A stretch of 64,000 bases of DNA, from positions 24,889,884 to 24,953,883 of the forward strand of contig CM052356.1 in assembly GCA_028551475.1 (NCBI GenBank), read 5' to 3'. The DNA is from Casuarina equisetifolia (lineage: Eukaryota > Streptophyta > Magnoliopsida > Fagales > Casuarinaceae). Below the pieces are notes generated by a model that was not told where the DNA came from, did not search any database, and saw only the letters and a program-made list of their open reading frames with translations. The translations under genes and the position numbers were made by a program. Positions 1 through 10,540 of this stretch are shown here, one piece after another (the stretch's first letter is position 1; every line of letters starts with the position of its first letter).

Positions 1-360
1 AAGGTGAGATATTAGCGTGTTCCAACGACGCTCATTTTGATAGTTGAGTTTGTAGTGCAAGGAGTAAGCACGGCACACAGCTCTAGCTTTAGTCATTTTC
101 GCGCATGACAAGATATCAAGTGTGTATCTTGCCTGACGTGAGAAGAGGCCATCTTTGGTGTGGCGGGGCTTCAACACCAAGAAAATAACGGTAGGGGTCA
201 AAATCTTTTATTGCCAATTCTTGCTAAAGAGTTTCAAGAAAGATTGAGATTGGACCTGTTGGTGATCTTGGAAGGATTATATCATCAATATAAATGAGTA
301 ACAAATATGAAAATTGAATAAAGGAATCCCAGTCTCCATATACCAACAAGAGAAGCCATT
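1..360 (-). mobile_element. Ty1/Copia reverse-transcriptase fragment
   Basis: Read on the minus strand, about 180-310 gives a Copia-type catalytic core (LLIYIDDII) followed by a stretch like the usual Copia sequence after it, with a YFLGVE motif. Upstream residues up to about 360 fit the segment that normally precedes the YVDD box. It is a fossil: only part of the RT domain is present, it is decayed with several breaks, and it runs off the left edge. No LTR is visible. It differs from the two large Copia copies at 35 and 48 kb, so it belongs to another lineage. Confidence 0.7.
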
Positions 361-699
361 GAGCCGATTAAATGCATACTCCGAGCAAAATTGTAAACAT
401 AGGAATACAATATGCTGTGTATCTACTTCTCTCTGCGAACACTTACTTATCTGGGCTATACAGATTATGCCTGCTCCAGCAGCATTCGTACAGTTACATC
501 TCATTTTCTCCGGTTATGTGAAAAAACCTGTCACTTGGTAAATAGATACAACTACCGCGCTCGTTGACAACCCTTCAGTCTTAATGAATGACGGCCTTGC
601 CATCACAGCGTGCTGGGAGATGGGGATAACTTCTTTCCTAAGAATTCGCTTCCTTTCTTTTCCATTAATCATAAGACGATTGTCAATCACACTCAGATA
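361..699. other. 3' flank of PEX10, no gene seen
   Basis: This stretch lies between the PEX10 stop codon and the Copia scrap. It probably holds the PEX10 3' UTR. I see no convincing reading frame; the two overlapping 75-codon frames here have no recognisable content. Confidence 0.5.
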
Positions 700-3600
700 C
701 TAGAAGTCCGAATGATATAAGCAAACGAGGCTTGAATGCGTCACTGGGTTGCGACATAGAGGGCATTCGGGCTTCTCATTGCACCACTCCATGATGCAGT
801 TCCTACAAACAGAGCAAAACGGTGAAGAAAAAGATTACAAAGAGAAAAAGCATGCCCACCGCATGGGAGAAAAGAATTGGGAATAAAAGAAATGCTTATC
901 AGCAGAAGGAGTCATTTCCTTAAAAGGCATACCAGCAGAATACGTGGCCACAAGGTGTGGCTGTTGGATGTTGCCTATTACTCAGACAGAGTGTGCATTT
1001 GCTGATCCCACTCGTTCCTTGCGACTACGAAGAATGTGGAGAAATTGGACATTAGAAGTAGCCATCTATAAAAAAATTGGAAGAGATGCTTGACAACGAT
1101 AGTTACACACTGAATCTAGGTAGATTTCTGATATACAAGTTGATGACATTTTTAAGTGAGGTCAATCCCCTCTTATGTCAGGGTTAGTGTGCACATCATT
1201 TCATTTCTATGCGCTAATTTCTATGTCACCTTCTCCACCATAAACCATCCTTTCCCCTCATTCTACAGCCTTGGCGACATTATTATAACATTAGCCCGAA
1301 TCTCTTACTTCTTTGTTGGTAGAACAATTAGGTACAAAACGCTACGTACAATTAGTTCAAATAACTTTGTAATGGCACATGTTTCCGAGTATGTAGGTTT
1401 AAGCGAATTAAATGAATCTTTAAGAACTCCTGTAATGCTTAGGCACTCCGGCAAGACATGGAACTTAATTTGCAGAAGACTACTATTTATCTTATCTGAA
1501 TATACAAAAAAAATTTTGATCACGTTAGCCCATGGAATAACCATGCAAAGAAGAATCACGTAAATTTCTTGTGTTGTAGTTGGTATTTCGTCTTTGGTCT
1601 TCTCTTTCCAATCAATCTTAGCTATTAAAGTTAGCCAGGCCTTACATCAGTGTGCGGGGAGAGAAGATTTGTCCTCCGAAAGAAATTGGGTCAAATGATA
1701 AGGCCAGAAAAACAAACCTCAGAAGTTGAAGAATCAGTAGCCCAATTTCCTTTATTACCATCATCAGCAGATACCAAATTGCCTTCCTCATTTAAAATAG
1801 GCAAACCTCGCCCTGCAAACCAAAACATGAAGAGATAATACTAAGCGTTACTTCAGTAAATTGTAAATCGTTTACAAAAATAACTTATATGTATGTGCAA
1901 ACAAAAAATTCATTAGACGTGTCAGAACTTTTTTTTTACAAAGCAAGCTAACAAAAGATAAATCTAGCATATGATACTATAAAAACCATAGGCTAGTAGC
2001 TTCATACCTCATCAACAAAAAGTGTTAACTTGACAGAATATAATTTGTAACATAATGTGGCTCCAACACCCCCAACCCAAATGAAAATGACAAAAAGAAG
2101 AGCACCAAGACGGTGGTATATTAATGATTATTTAAAGCAGTTGGAATCAGTCACCTGCTGAACTTGAATGAGTCCCCATTGTTGTATGGTGAACTGAACT
2201 TGCAAGAGAAGATAAATTGCTACGCCGCAATCTTTCAGCAGCAAGGACACATAGCTGAATCAATAGGAACACTCCTAGTATTTGGTATCTGCATGGAAGC
2301 CAATTTGAAGGGTGAAAATTATAGACTCGTAACCCTCAGATAACTAAAGGTTAAAGATGGAGCTGTTAAATTTCTTAACAACATTCAAGAACATACAAAA
2401 TGTTCTGCCTGAAAAGAAGAGAGAAAAATGACCCAAAACACTCAAAGCATTTGCACTAAGCGACTCAACAGAGCAAGGCATTACATTATCTATGTTGATG
2501 ACCACCAAGAAGAGGAAACAGGTTGCCAATATAAGTAACATGTTCAGTGACAGTTTCCTCGTGAAATCAAATCACAAACTTAACTAGCAATACCCATCAT
2601 GATGTTGAATTTGCCCAAATACAAATGCATTCACAAAATTAACCACCAAAAAGATATTCAAGTTCCAATTGTCAGCCAAAGAAAGTGAACCGGGGTTTCC
2701 AACAAATGCCAAGAAATATTAACTGGATCGTTAAGAAACCATATTTTTACTAATACAAGAAAGAGAATCAGCGTCACATTAAAATTACAGGCGGGAGAAG
2801 TTTGTGAAACAACTTTACTGCCACTCCACAAAACAAAAATATCAGAAAAAGGAAGAAAAGCACCCAAAAAAGGGACAAAGAAAAAAAACAAAGAGAAGAT
2901 GTAAAAGCAAATCACCAAGCTAGGGAGCTTCAATATTTCAATTAGGAGACCATACCTGGGCCTTTGATTTGACGGTTTTCCAATGAACACATAATGAATG
3001 CCTGCTGCTCGCTTTGATATATGATAATAGAGGCCTGCAAATAAAAACAACAGTATGACTATCAAATTTCCACCTCTGCCCAGGCTCTCATTTAGACTTC
3101 TACTACAGTATAAAAACCTTTGAAAGATAGGAATAACCTTCAAAGTAGAAGAACATGAGGTTAGCACGAAGCACCAATTGCAAAAATTCACGAGCTATAG
3201 GGAGCACCTGAATGCAATATCACAGAAATTCTAGATGAGAAAAAAGAAGTTTACCAGGTGTTCTTAGAAACAAGTAAGCTCCTAATTGAATACTTATCAC
3301 TAAAACAGTGAAAAAATTAAAAAACAAAAGGAAGGGGGTGGGGGAGCAGACATGTTTCCACAAAAGAATGATACTAAAGGATCAATCAATCATACACTTC
3401 TCAGATGTAGGTTCTATAGGACAAACAAATTGAATAAAGTTAAATGTGTAATTGAAACTAAGCACGTACAAAAACATGGCCAATATCAAAACCACATCCA
3501 AAGCGAATATATCAAGATTTGAATAAGCCAGCTGTATTGTTGCTAACTATACCGTTGGCCATCTCTGAACTGCATGCAACCATAATCCACTCAATTTGTC

Positions 3601-5622
3601 TTTCAGTCTCCTCAGAGATGAACTAGGTGCCCCTGATGTGGATATTGATGCAAGATTAGCCGCTGCAGAAGACTGAACATGAATGCTCTCTCCCGCATTG
3701 TAGTTGTAGTGCTCATCAGACTGTGAATCAGCAAGGACAATGCCTTGGGAAGCAACCCGAGAACTGCAGGAGAGACAAGTAAGCAGTCCTTTGAGCAACC
3801 TTTCAGTATAGCAAAACAGCTCAATAACAGTTATACTAAGTACTGAAAATGAAAGAAAAAACATTCTTGAATTTATAATAAGTAGATGAACGACTGAAAC
3901 TCAAAGACAAAGCATTCTTGCACCTTATACGCTCTGCAATATAAGGAACAGCTGTCTGGTATACAATGAAAAGAGCACGTCTAGCTGGAGTTGGGGGAAG
4001 TCCATAAGTTCCTGCAACCTATCAAACAACTATGAACCAATTGAAAATAAATGAACTCGTAAAATATTAACCGCAGGGAATCAATGCACACTTCGTACAA
4101 AGTAAAAAGTGGAAAAAAGAAAAAACACGAATCCCATCATGGGGACAAAACTGTGGTGGCAAAAAGTACAAACCAAATAGAGATTACAAGTTTCAAGACA
4201 AGTTCCATTTGTTTAAGGATCTTAGGTTGGAACATTCAACAACCTCTTCTATCATTTGTATTTTTTGGTAACCATGACATTAAAGACTTAGACAATTGAT
4301 CTACTAGTCATATGAAGAGGGACCTTTACCTAGAAATTTGGTTTCATATCCATAAAACAGAAGCTAAAGCCAACTATTCGAGCCCGGAAAAAGTCCCATT
4401 TGATGTATCAAGAAAGTAATGTCCGCAAACCTGAGTGATATCACAGTATTCCTCTCCAAGCGTTTGCTGCCCTGAACCAGTTGTTAAAACATAATAAAGC
4501 ATCTGACCCAAAAGCTTTGTCTGCAAAACAAGAAAACCAAAGGGCTGGTAACTATTTTATTAAAGTGGATAATGAAAATATATCAGCTAGAAGCAAGCTC
4601 TTAAAAATAAAAATGAAGCACGAAAAATTAAAGTTACGAATTTGAGAAGATTCAGGCAGCATTGCCCCCAGAAAGAAAAACCACACTCCAGATTCCATTT
4701 TCACATCTAGAAAAGGTTAAAGCCTTACAGAGATTATGAATTTTTAAATTACTTTAAGTTTTTGAAGAACTTTGAAGAGCATGAAAGGGTAGCAATAAAG
4801 ATTATTTAAATAATAAGTTTTATAATCTCCAGAAGACAGAACAATTTCTCAAATTCTTAGGTGAAAGCTTCATAAACCCCCCATCAAATGGTTTCCTCAT
4901 ACTTTTCTTTTGCTGCTCCGGAATGAAAAGATGCTTGTCAGGTGAAGTATTATACAGCCCTTCGTCATTTCTACTCCAATGCACTCAGAAAAAACCAACC
5001 AGTGAACTAGGATAAGTAGAACTTAGGCTCTGATAAATTAAGTTGCTTCAAGCTTCCATGTTGGACAATACTCCCAACGTCAGCAAGACATGTTGTTACT
5101 CGGAAAATGCATGTTAAATTAACGTAAGAAAATGAATTTGATTCTCCAAACCTAAGCTCAGTTCCTATTCTCATGAACGAGAACCGAAAGTCTAAAAGCT
5201 AACCTCGCTCTGATAAGCTACAGAAACTCTCGTACCTACACAAGAGAAAGAGGCATTCAATTTTCAGAAAGCAACGCTAAAAGGCAAGGGAGGTTAAAAG
5301 AATTAGCGGAAATTTCACACAGCCAAGTGATAATGCCAACAATCACTGGTAGAAATTATGAAATTTAATCTCCTTAAATTGAAAGAGAACTTGCGCAAGA
5401 GAACAAGAGAAAGAGAAGACCAAAGAGGTGGCGAAAAGCGTCGCGACACGCATCGTAGACGAACGAGGCGTACTGGTCGTCCTTCTCAGCGGCTCTCATT
5501 ATCTCCGGCTGTGCCGCCAGGGGGAATCTTCGTGGCACGGACATACTCGTGCTGTTCCCAGCCGCTTCTCTGCTAGGCCCGGGTTCTGACGAACCGTCTT
5601 CCTCCTTTCTTCCCAATCCCAT
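700..5622 (-). CDS. PEX10: PEX10, peroxisome biogenesis RING E3 ligase subunit
   Basis: Eleven exons on the minus strand: 5421-5622, 5204-5235, 4431-4520, 3924-4018, 3553-3763, 3138-3207, 2956-3034, 2155-2288, 1718-1812, 933-1024, 700-802. All have GT-AG borders and matching phases, giving 400 residues (Arabidopsis PEX10 has 381). The N-terminus has the family signature [20 protein letters not shown], followed by the Pex2/Pex12-type membrane region with [10 protein letters not shown] and NQRPRYQILG. The C-terminal C3HC4 RING uses C346, C349, C361, H363, C366, C369, C380 and C383, and the protein ends in the conserved HSDF. PEX10 works with PEX2 and PEX12 in the peroxisomal membrane to ubiquitinate the import receptor PEX5. 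An in-frame ATG at 5766 would add 48 Arg-rich residues; I chose 5622 because the family starts there. The gene looks intact. Confidence 0.96.
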
Positions 5623-5796
5623 CTCTTCCGGGGAAGCTCTCCTCCCGATATTTGGTAATTGGAGCTCGGAAACAAAGAAAAGACGCAGAGCGCGAGGGAG
5701 ATGATCAGTTACCACTCCATCCGAGGTAAATCGGTTGGGACGACGTCGTGTCGTTGACCGAACCAACTAAAAATAATTAATGTGATAACCAAAAAG

Positions 5797-5868
5797 CGCC
5801 GTTGCCGGGGATCGAACCCGGGTCGCCCGCGTGACAGGCGGGAATACTCACCACTATACTACAACGAC
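5797..5868 (-). tRNA. tRNA-Asp (GTC)
   Basis: The reverse complement folds as a standard 72-nt tRNA: acceptor stem GTCGTTG/CAACGGC, A box TAGTATAGTGG, anticodon loop CCTGTCACG with anticodon GTC, and B box GGTTCGATCCC. There is no intron and CCA is not encoded. It matches the plant nuclear tRNA-Asp consensus closely. It lies on the same strand as PEX10, with its 3' end about 175 bp upstream of the PEX10 start codon. Confidence 0.97.
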
Positions 5869-6556
5869 CGAGGTGACAAAGGAAATGTTCCATTATACTA
5901 TCAACATAATAATATTTTTTTTTCCAATTTTTAACAAGCCATGATTGTTGATAAAGATGTTTTCGTTGTAAGATATTTTTGTTAACACAAAGTATTTTTA
6001 AAATTTAACTACAAATAGCAACCGGATCGACTTAATTGATAGAAAAATAAATAAAAAAATAAAAAATCAACAACTTTTACAAGGACTTTCAATTGAAAAG
6101 TAAAGAGCTTGATATGCCCCTCCTTAGCCTTTCTTTCTTAAAAAAAAAAATTCCCTAAAAAGGAAACATGACTTTTTTAGAAGTGATATTATTCAATTCA
6201 GAGATTCCCCTCTCCAAATAAAATCCCCCTAAAAACAAACATAATTCATGTAGGTATCCAATTAACCTACTTACTGACGTTTAGAAATACTTTAATTTTT
6301 CCAAAACACAGAATCAAAATTGATATATGGATGTAAGAATATCATTGCCATATCTTCTGGCCCCCCCAAAAGAGGAAAGAACACAACCCTTTGGTGTCTC
6401 ATATAGAGTAAAGGTTTCTTCTGCTGCATCATTAGTCAGATAACATTTCTCTGGTAGGAAGCCCTTACCTTATCCGTCCCCGCAAATAACAAATAACAAA
6501 TAACAAACTAAACAAAGGAAACTGCAGGCAAGCCCGAAGAGATAACAGAGAACAAA
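5869..6556. promoter_or_regulatory. Shared upstream region of tRNA-Asp/PEX10 and NdhU
   Basis: This AT-rich spacer of 688 bp lies between divergently oriented units. It should contain the NdhU promoter and leader; the last 100 bases carry direct runs of AAATAAC. No TATA box could be assigned with confidence and no other gene is visible. Confidence 0.4.
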
Positions 6557-7795
6557 ATGGCTTTGTCATCCACAGCAACAGTTTACATTACCCGAAAGGA
6601 TTTCACGACTCAGACACTGATAAACAGGGCCATATTCAAAAACTCCATCACTTTTGCAACCAAGCTACGCAGATTCTACATCAGAAGCTCGGGTGATGTT
6701 TCCGCGGAGACCACTGAAACAGGAGCAGAGTCAGAAAGTCCTATTGAAGCCCAGAAAGAGTCACCGTCATTGATTTCTGCTCTCAACGTCGAAAGAGCAC
6801 TTCGTGGCATACGTATGACGATCTGCCAGTTTAAATTTAATATGCAGTCTCGTTTCTACTTAGACTATTTGCTATATTTATCTTTAGTTTTAAGATCTTG
6901 CTGCTGACTCATGGTGCATTTGAATAATAAGACTCGGTTTAGAATGCAGCAATAACAGATGTGGATCACTACGGTAATCTTGGACTGCAGAGAGGATGTT
7001 CTCTCGATCAGGTTACAACCTAGGGACTAAAGATCACGTTTTAGTTGGTTTATGTAATTATTGACAGCACAATTTGAAATTTCTCTCTCTATCTCTCTTT
7101 CTCTCCCATTGTTTTTCGCTCCAGGTTTTTAATGCATACACAAGCAAGGTTGAAGAATTGAGGAGTCAGGGTTTAGATGAAGAAGAACTGGACAAGAAGC
7201 TGGAACTTCTGAAAGTTAGTATCTGAAAATTTACCATCTTCTTCTTAAAGAAAATCCACTTTTGAGTTCTGTGAAATCCAAAACAATTCTAAACTATCTG
7301 ACTCATCGAATAACTTGATAGGAATCATACACAATTTTGTCATCTGAGGACGAGAGAAGGATGTATGATTGGAGCTTGGCTAGGACCGAAAAATACGGTA
7401 CCTATGTTTGGCCCTATGAGGTTGACAAAACACCAGCTCCTAAAGAGACTCCTCCCCCGCAGGTTTGTTCCCACTCATACTCATCTCCGTCATCATTTGT
7501 TTTAGCTGAGCACTCGTACCATTTTACTTGAAACTTCTCTAGAAAGACCACCTTTTCTGCTCCTTCAAGGACAAGTCGGGCTTTGTTGACGCTCAAATCA
7601 CTGGATTTAGTCAATGACCAGTATCACTAATCATCATGATATTGTCTCCCCTCCCTGAACTTGACATTAATTACCTTTGGGTAAACTCTGAAATGGCAGG
7701 AACCAGAGAACTTCGGACCGACGAGATGGGTGGGATACTTCTTGTTGGTGTGGTTGATATTGTCCTTCGCATTATCTATTGCCCTTAATCAGTAG
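6557..7795 (+). CDS. NdhU: NdhU, chloroplast NAD(P)H dehydrogenase-like complex subunit U
   Basis: Five exons: 6557-6812, 6950-7011, 7125-7214, 7322-7462, 7700-7795, with GT-AG borders and consistent phases, giving 214 residues (about the size of the Arabidopsis CRRL protein). Residues 1 to about 60 look like a chloroplast transit peptide (Ser/Thr/Arg-rich, few acids). Residues 86-155 form a J-like domain, from ITDVDHYGNLGL through DEEELDKKLELLKESYTILSSEDERRMYDW, without the HPD motif of true J-proteins. The last exon encodes a membrane anchor (about 193-212). NdhU belongs to the stromal ferredoxin-binding subcomplex of the thylakoid NDH complex, which acts in cyclic electron flow around photosystem I. 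The gene looks intact. Family assignment rests on recalled similarity to At5g21430. Confidence 0.9.
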
Positions 7796-7908
7796 GAACG
7801 CAGGGGTCGGTGGTGCACTTTTCTCACCCCGGGGAAAACTGTCCTAGTAAGCAGTTTGTCTTTTGTACACAGAATACCATTTTCAAGCCCGACTAAATCG
7901 ACCTTATA

Positions 7909-7914
7909 AATAAA
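7909..7914 (+). promoter_or_regulatory. Candidate poly(A) signal of NdhU
   Basis: AATAAA lies 114 bp after the NdhU stop, in a T-rich context and at a usual distance for a plant near-upstream element. Confidence 0.45.
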
Positions 7915-8140
7915 ATTGTTCATAAACCATTTTGTACAACTTGCTAAGATGAAAGCTTTGGGCAGGAAGAATGTTTTTGTTCAGACGAATTATAAGAATT
8001 AATCGATGTAAATTATTCTTAAAAGAAATTTCTTGCTTGTCTTAAGGAGGAAATCTCCATCAAACAGGAAAAAAGGGAGAAAAAAGAGAAACAGAGAAGA
8101 AAGGAAAAGAAGTCAAAACATTCAATAGACTATACTTCTC

Positions 8141-8294
8141 TGAGCCCTAATAGCTCAGTGGCATTTGGAGAATCTACTACATGGGAAGTTAAGTTCGATT
8201 CCTCCCTTAATAAATCTCTTAAATCTCCCCATCCCATGCTTTACAAAAATAAAGTAAAATAAAGTAAAGTAAAATAAAATAAAATAAAATAAAA
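8141..8294 (+). mobile_element. tRNA-derived SINE-like element
   Basis: A pol III-type A box (TAGCTCAGTGG at 8151) and B box (GTTCGATTCC at 8193) are 42 bp apart, as in a tRNA. The segment between them does not fold as a functional tRNA, and no acceptor stem closes. After a short body comes an A-rich simple-repeat tail (AAAATAAAGT and AAATA units, 8243-8294), typical of SINE tails. No target-site duplication could be recognised. The alternative is a decayed tRNA pseudogene beside an unrelated microsatellite. Confidence 0.5.
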
Positions 8295-10280
8295 CTTAAC
8301 CTGCAAATTATTACCCGACTCTCTCTCCAAATTTACTTGAACGGGAGAAGAATGTTGTTGTACCCAGAGCATCCCACTTAAACGTACAAGCTAAGGCTGT
8401 CTTTAACATTGAACTGTCCAACAAGTTCCTTTATTCTAATTTTAGACAATGCATTTTCAATGACGTATGTTATAAAGAAACCAGGTCCTCAATCCCACCG
8501 CAGAGTGGTGAAATATAATGCCAACTAAATGCTTAAAAATTGGCTCTAAAGGGTATGTGGGAATTGATACATGAATCAAACCACTCTTAGGCATGATCCG
8601 TGGACCTTGACACTAGAGCACACCATATCAGTGTGATCGGTACCGCCCAATGAGTAACAGTAAGCCCGGCCCACCCTGTCCTTGATTAGCAAATCCTTAA
8701 GACATTATCGAGTCATATAGACCATAGTTCTGCAATCTATTTCAGTTGAAAATCTAGAAATTGCATATCGCTTGTTACTTTTCTAAGAAATTAAAGTACG
8801 TCTTCGAACAATAATCTTTTAGGGGTTTTCTTATCATAGGACATACATCAAATCAATATCACAAAGGTTATAAGTTCCATTTCCTAGAAAATGTTGTTTT
8901 TGTATACTAACTAACAAAGTTTTATGCTTCTCCTCTTGCACCTAGAATTTTAACTAGATTTCATTTAACCTTTTTTTGTTCATTTTTAGCTAAAATCATT
9001 GTTTGCTCAAGGCTTCCTTATTTGATTCGGAACCCTTGTTCTTATTAAGTGACTGATCGAGTTTTTTCTTTTTCTATTTTAATTTCTCTATTTAAATTAT
9101 GAAAACTTCTTTAGAGTGTGAAAGAATAGAAGATGACCAATTTTTTTGAAAAAAAGAGTAAGAGCTTATGATACTTCCTATCTTTTGTCCTATAGTTCCA
9201 CTATACTAATTCATAATCATAACTCAAGACTTAAGTTTGCAATTCATCAAATCTTCTTGATATTATGATTACCTTTTGCAAAGCTTTGGGACTCTCTTGA
9301 TTAGCTTTTGTTAATTGTAACGCACACGATACTTAGCATAGGAAGTGACTTAAAATAGCTACTAGCTTGAATCCTCGCTGTAATCTAGGATTAGAGACAA
9401 CCATGGCAGTGCAAGACTGCTCTGCATCAACCGAAGCGCAACCAAACTCCAAGCTGCGCCAGACGTTCAACCTGGGTTTGTAAGCTAAAAACCCAGTGTG
9501 TTGCAAAATAGGGCATTAGCTCTGTGTTGCCAAACAATGTTATTTCCATGACACAATACTCATGTTTGATGAGACATTTAAATCATGCTTGGTTGTCCCG
9601 GGCCTTGTGGCCAGGATGCGCCAACATTTTGTGGGAGGACAAATTTCCAATAATGATGCAATTCTACCTAACATAATAATAGGTTGTGAAACAGGCTCAA
9701 CAGGCTGCCCAACCGTGGCTAAGCTATTTGACATCTCAAACCACTTTAAAGTGTGCATATGTATGTTTGTATGTATATAAGGACACATTTATATTTTTCA
9801 TTGATGCTTATTAATCATTTGCCAAAATTGTAAAGAAGAGATAGGTTTTCATATTTGCAAACTAAGGTTCTTGTGTCATAAATAATGAAACCAATCATAG
9901 CTAGTAAGGTGCCACCCAGGCCAATTTTTTTTTATTAAACAAAGAATATAATTGTATTTTCATTTACTTCTATTTGTTATTTGATGAGAAATACTAATAG
10001 GAGATACCAATTTTATTTGTCCAAAATATGAGTCTAGATTTCATTAAACTAGAAACTAGAGTTTTTATGTAAAATATTAATGAAACTAATTGAGTATGAA
10101 ATGTAAAAAGAAATTACAATTATATATTCAAAACACTCAAAATTTTATGGTGGATGAAGGGGAGAAGACTTTATATATTGTTTTATTAAGCTAGAATGCG
10201 CCTCTTCATGATTGAGGTTTTTATTCATATACACAAAAATCATATGACTCATGGCAAGCAAGTAAAAGAATTGTGATATT
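8295..10280. other. Spacer, no gene recognised
   Basis: About 2 kb of mostly AT-rich DNA. A GC-richer patch at 9380-9780 contains two opposing frames of 72 and 82 codons without recognisable content. A patch at 8560-8690 is also GC-richer. Nothing here supports a gene. Confidence 0.5.
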
Positions 10281-10540
10281 TGAGTCTTGAAATTCATGAT
10301 GGCCTTGGTGAATCTTAGAAAACATGTAAAAGTTCACAAGTTAAGTCTTGAAGTGGCCTTGTGCAATGGCTTCTTCCTCCTCCTCATCTTCTTCTCCTTC
10401 TCCTTCTTCTTCCTCCTTAAAATTCATGATAGCCATGGTGAATCTTACAAGACATGTAAAAGCTCACAAGTTAAGTCTTGAAATGGCCTTGTGTAATGGC
10501 TTCTTCCTCCTCATTCCTCTTCTTTTTTTTTTTTTTTAAG
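10281..10540. repeat. Two-copy tandem duplication, period 130 bp
   Basis: The motif AATTCATGAT starts at 10291 and again at 10421. The two copies run in parallel through a shared ACATGTAAAAG block and TGGCTTCTTCCTCC, ending in (CTT/CTC)n and then a poly-T run. A handful of substitutions separate the copies. Short frames here are by-products of the repeat. Confidence 0.85.

Noticed and set aside
2658-3191. 177-codon minus-strand frame with a hydrophobic translation
   Set aside because: It only reads through PEX10 exons 6-7 and their introns; the splice model explains it.
9540-9788. Opposing frames of 72 and 82 codons
   Set aside because: Mutual antisense shadows without family features or splice context.
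10287-10539. Overlapping frames rich in Ser/Leu/Phe
   Set aside because: They come from the CTT/CTC-rich tandem duplication and poly-T run.
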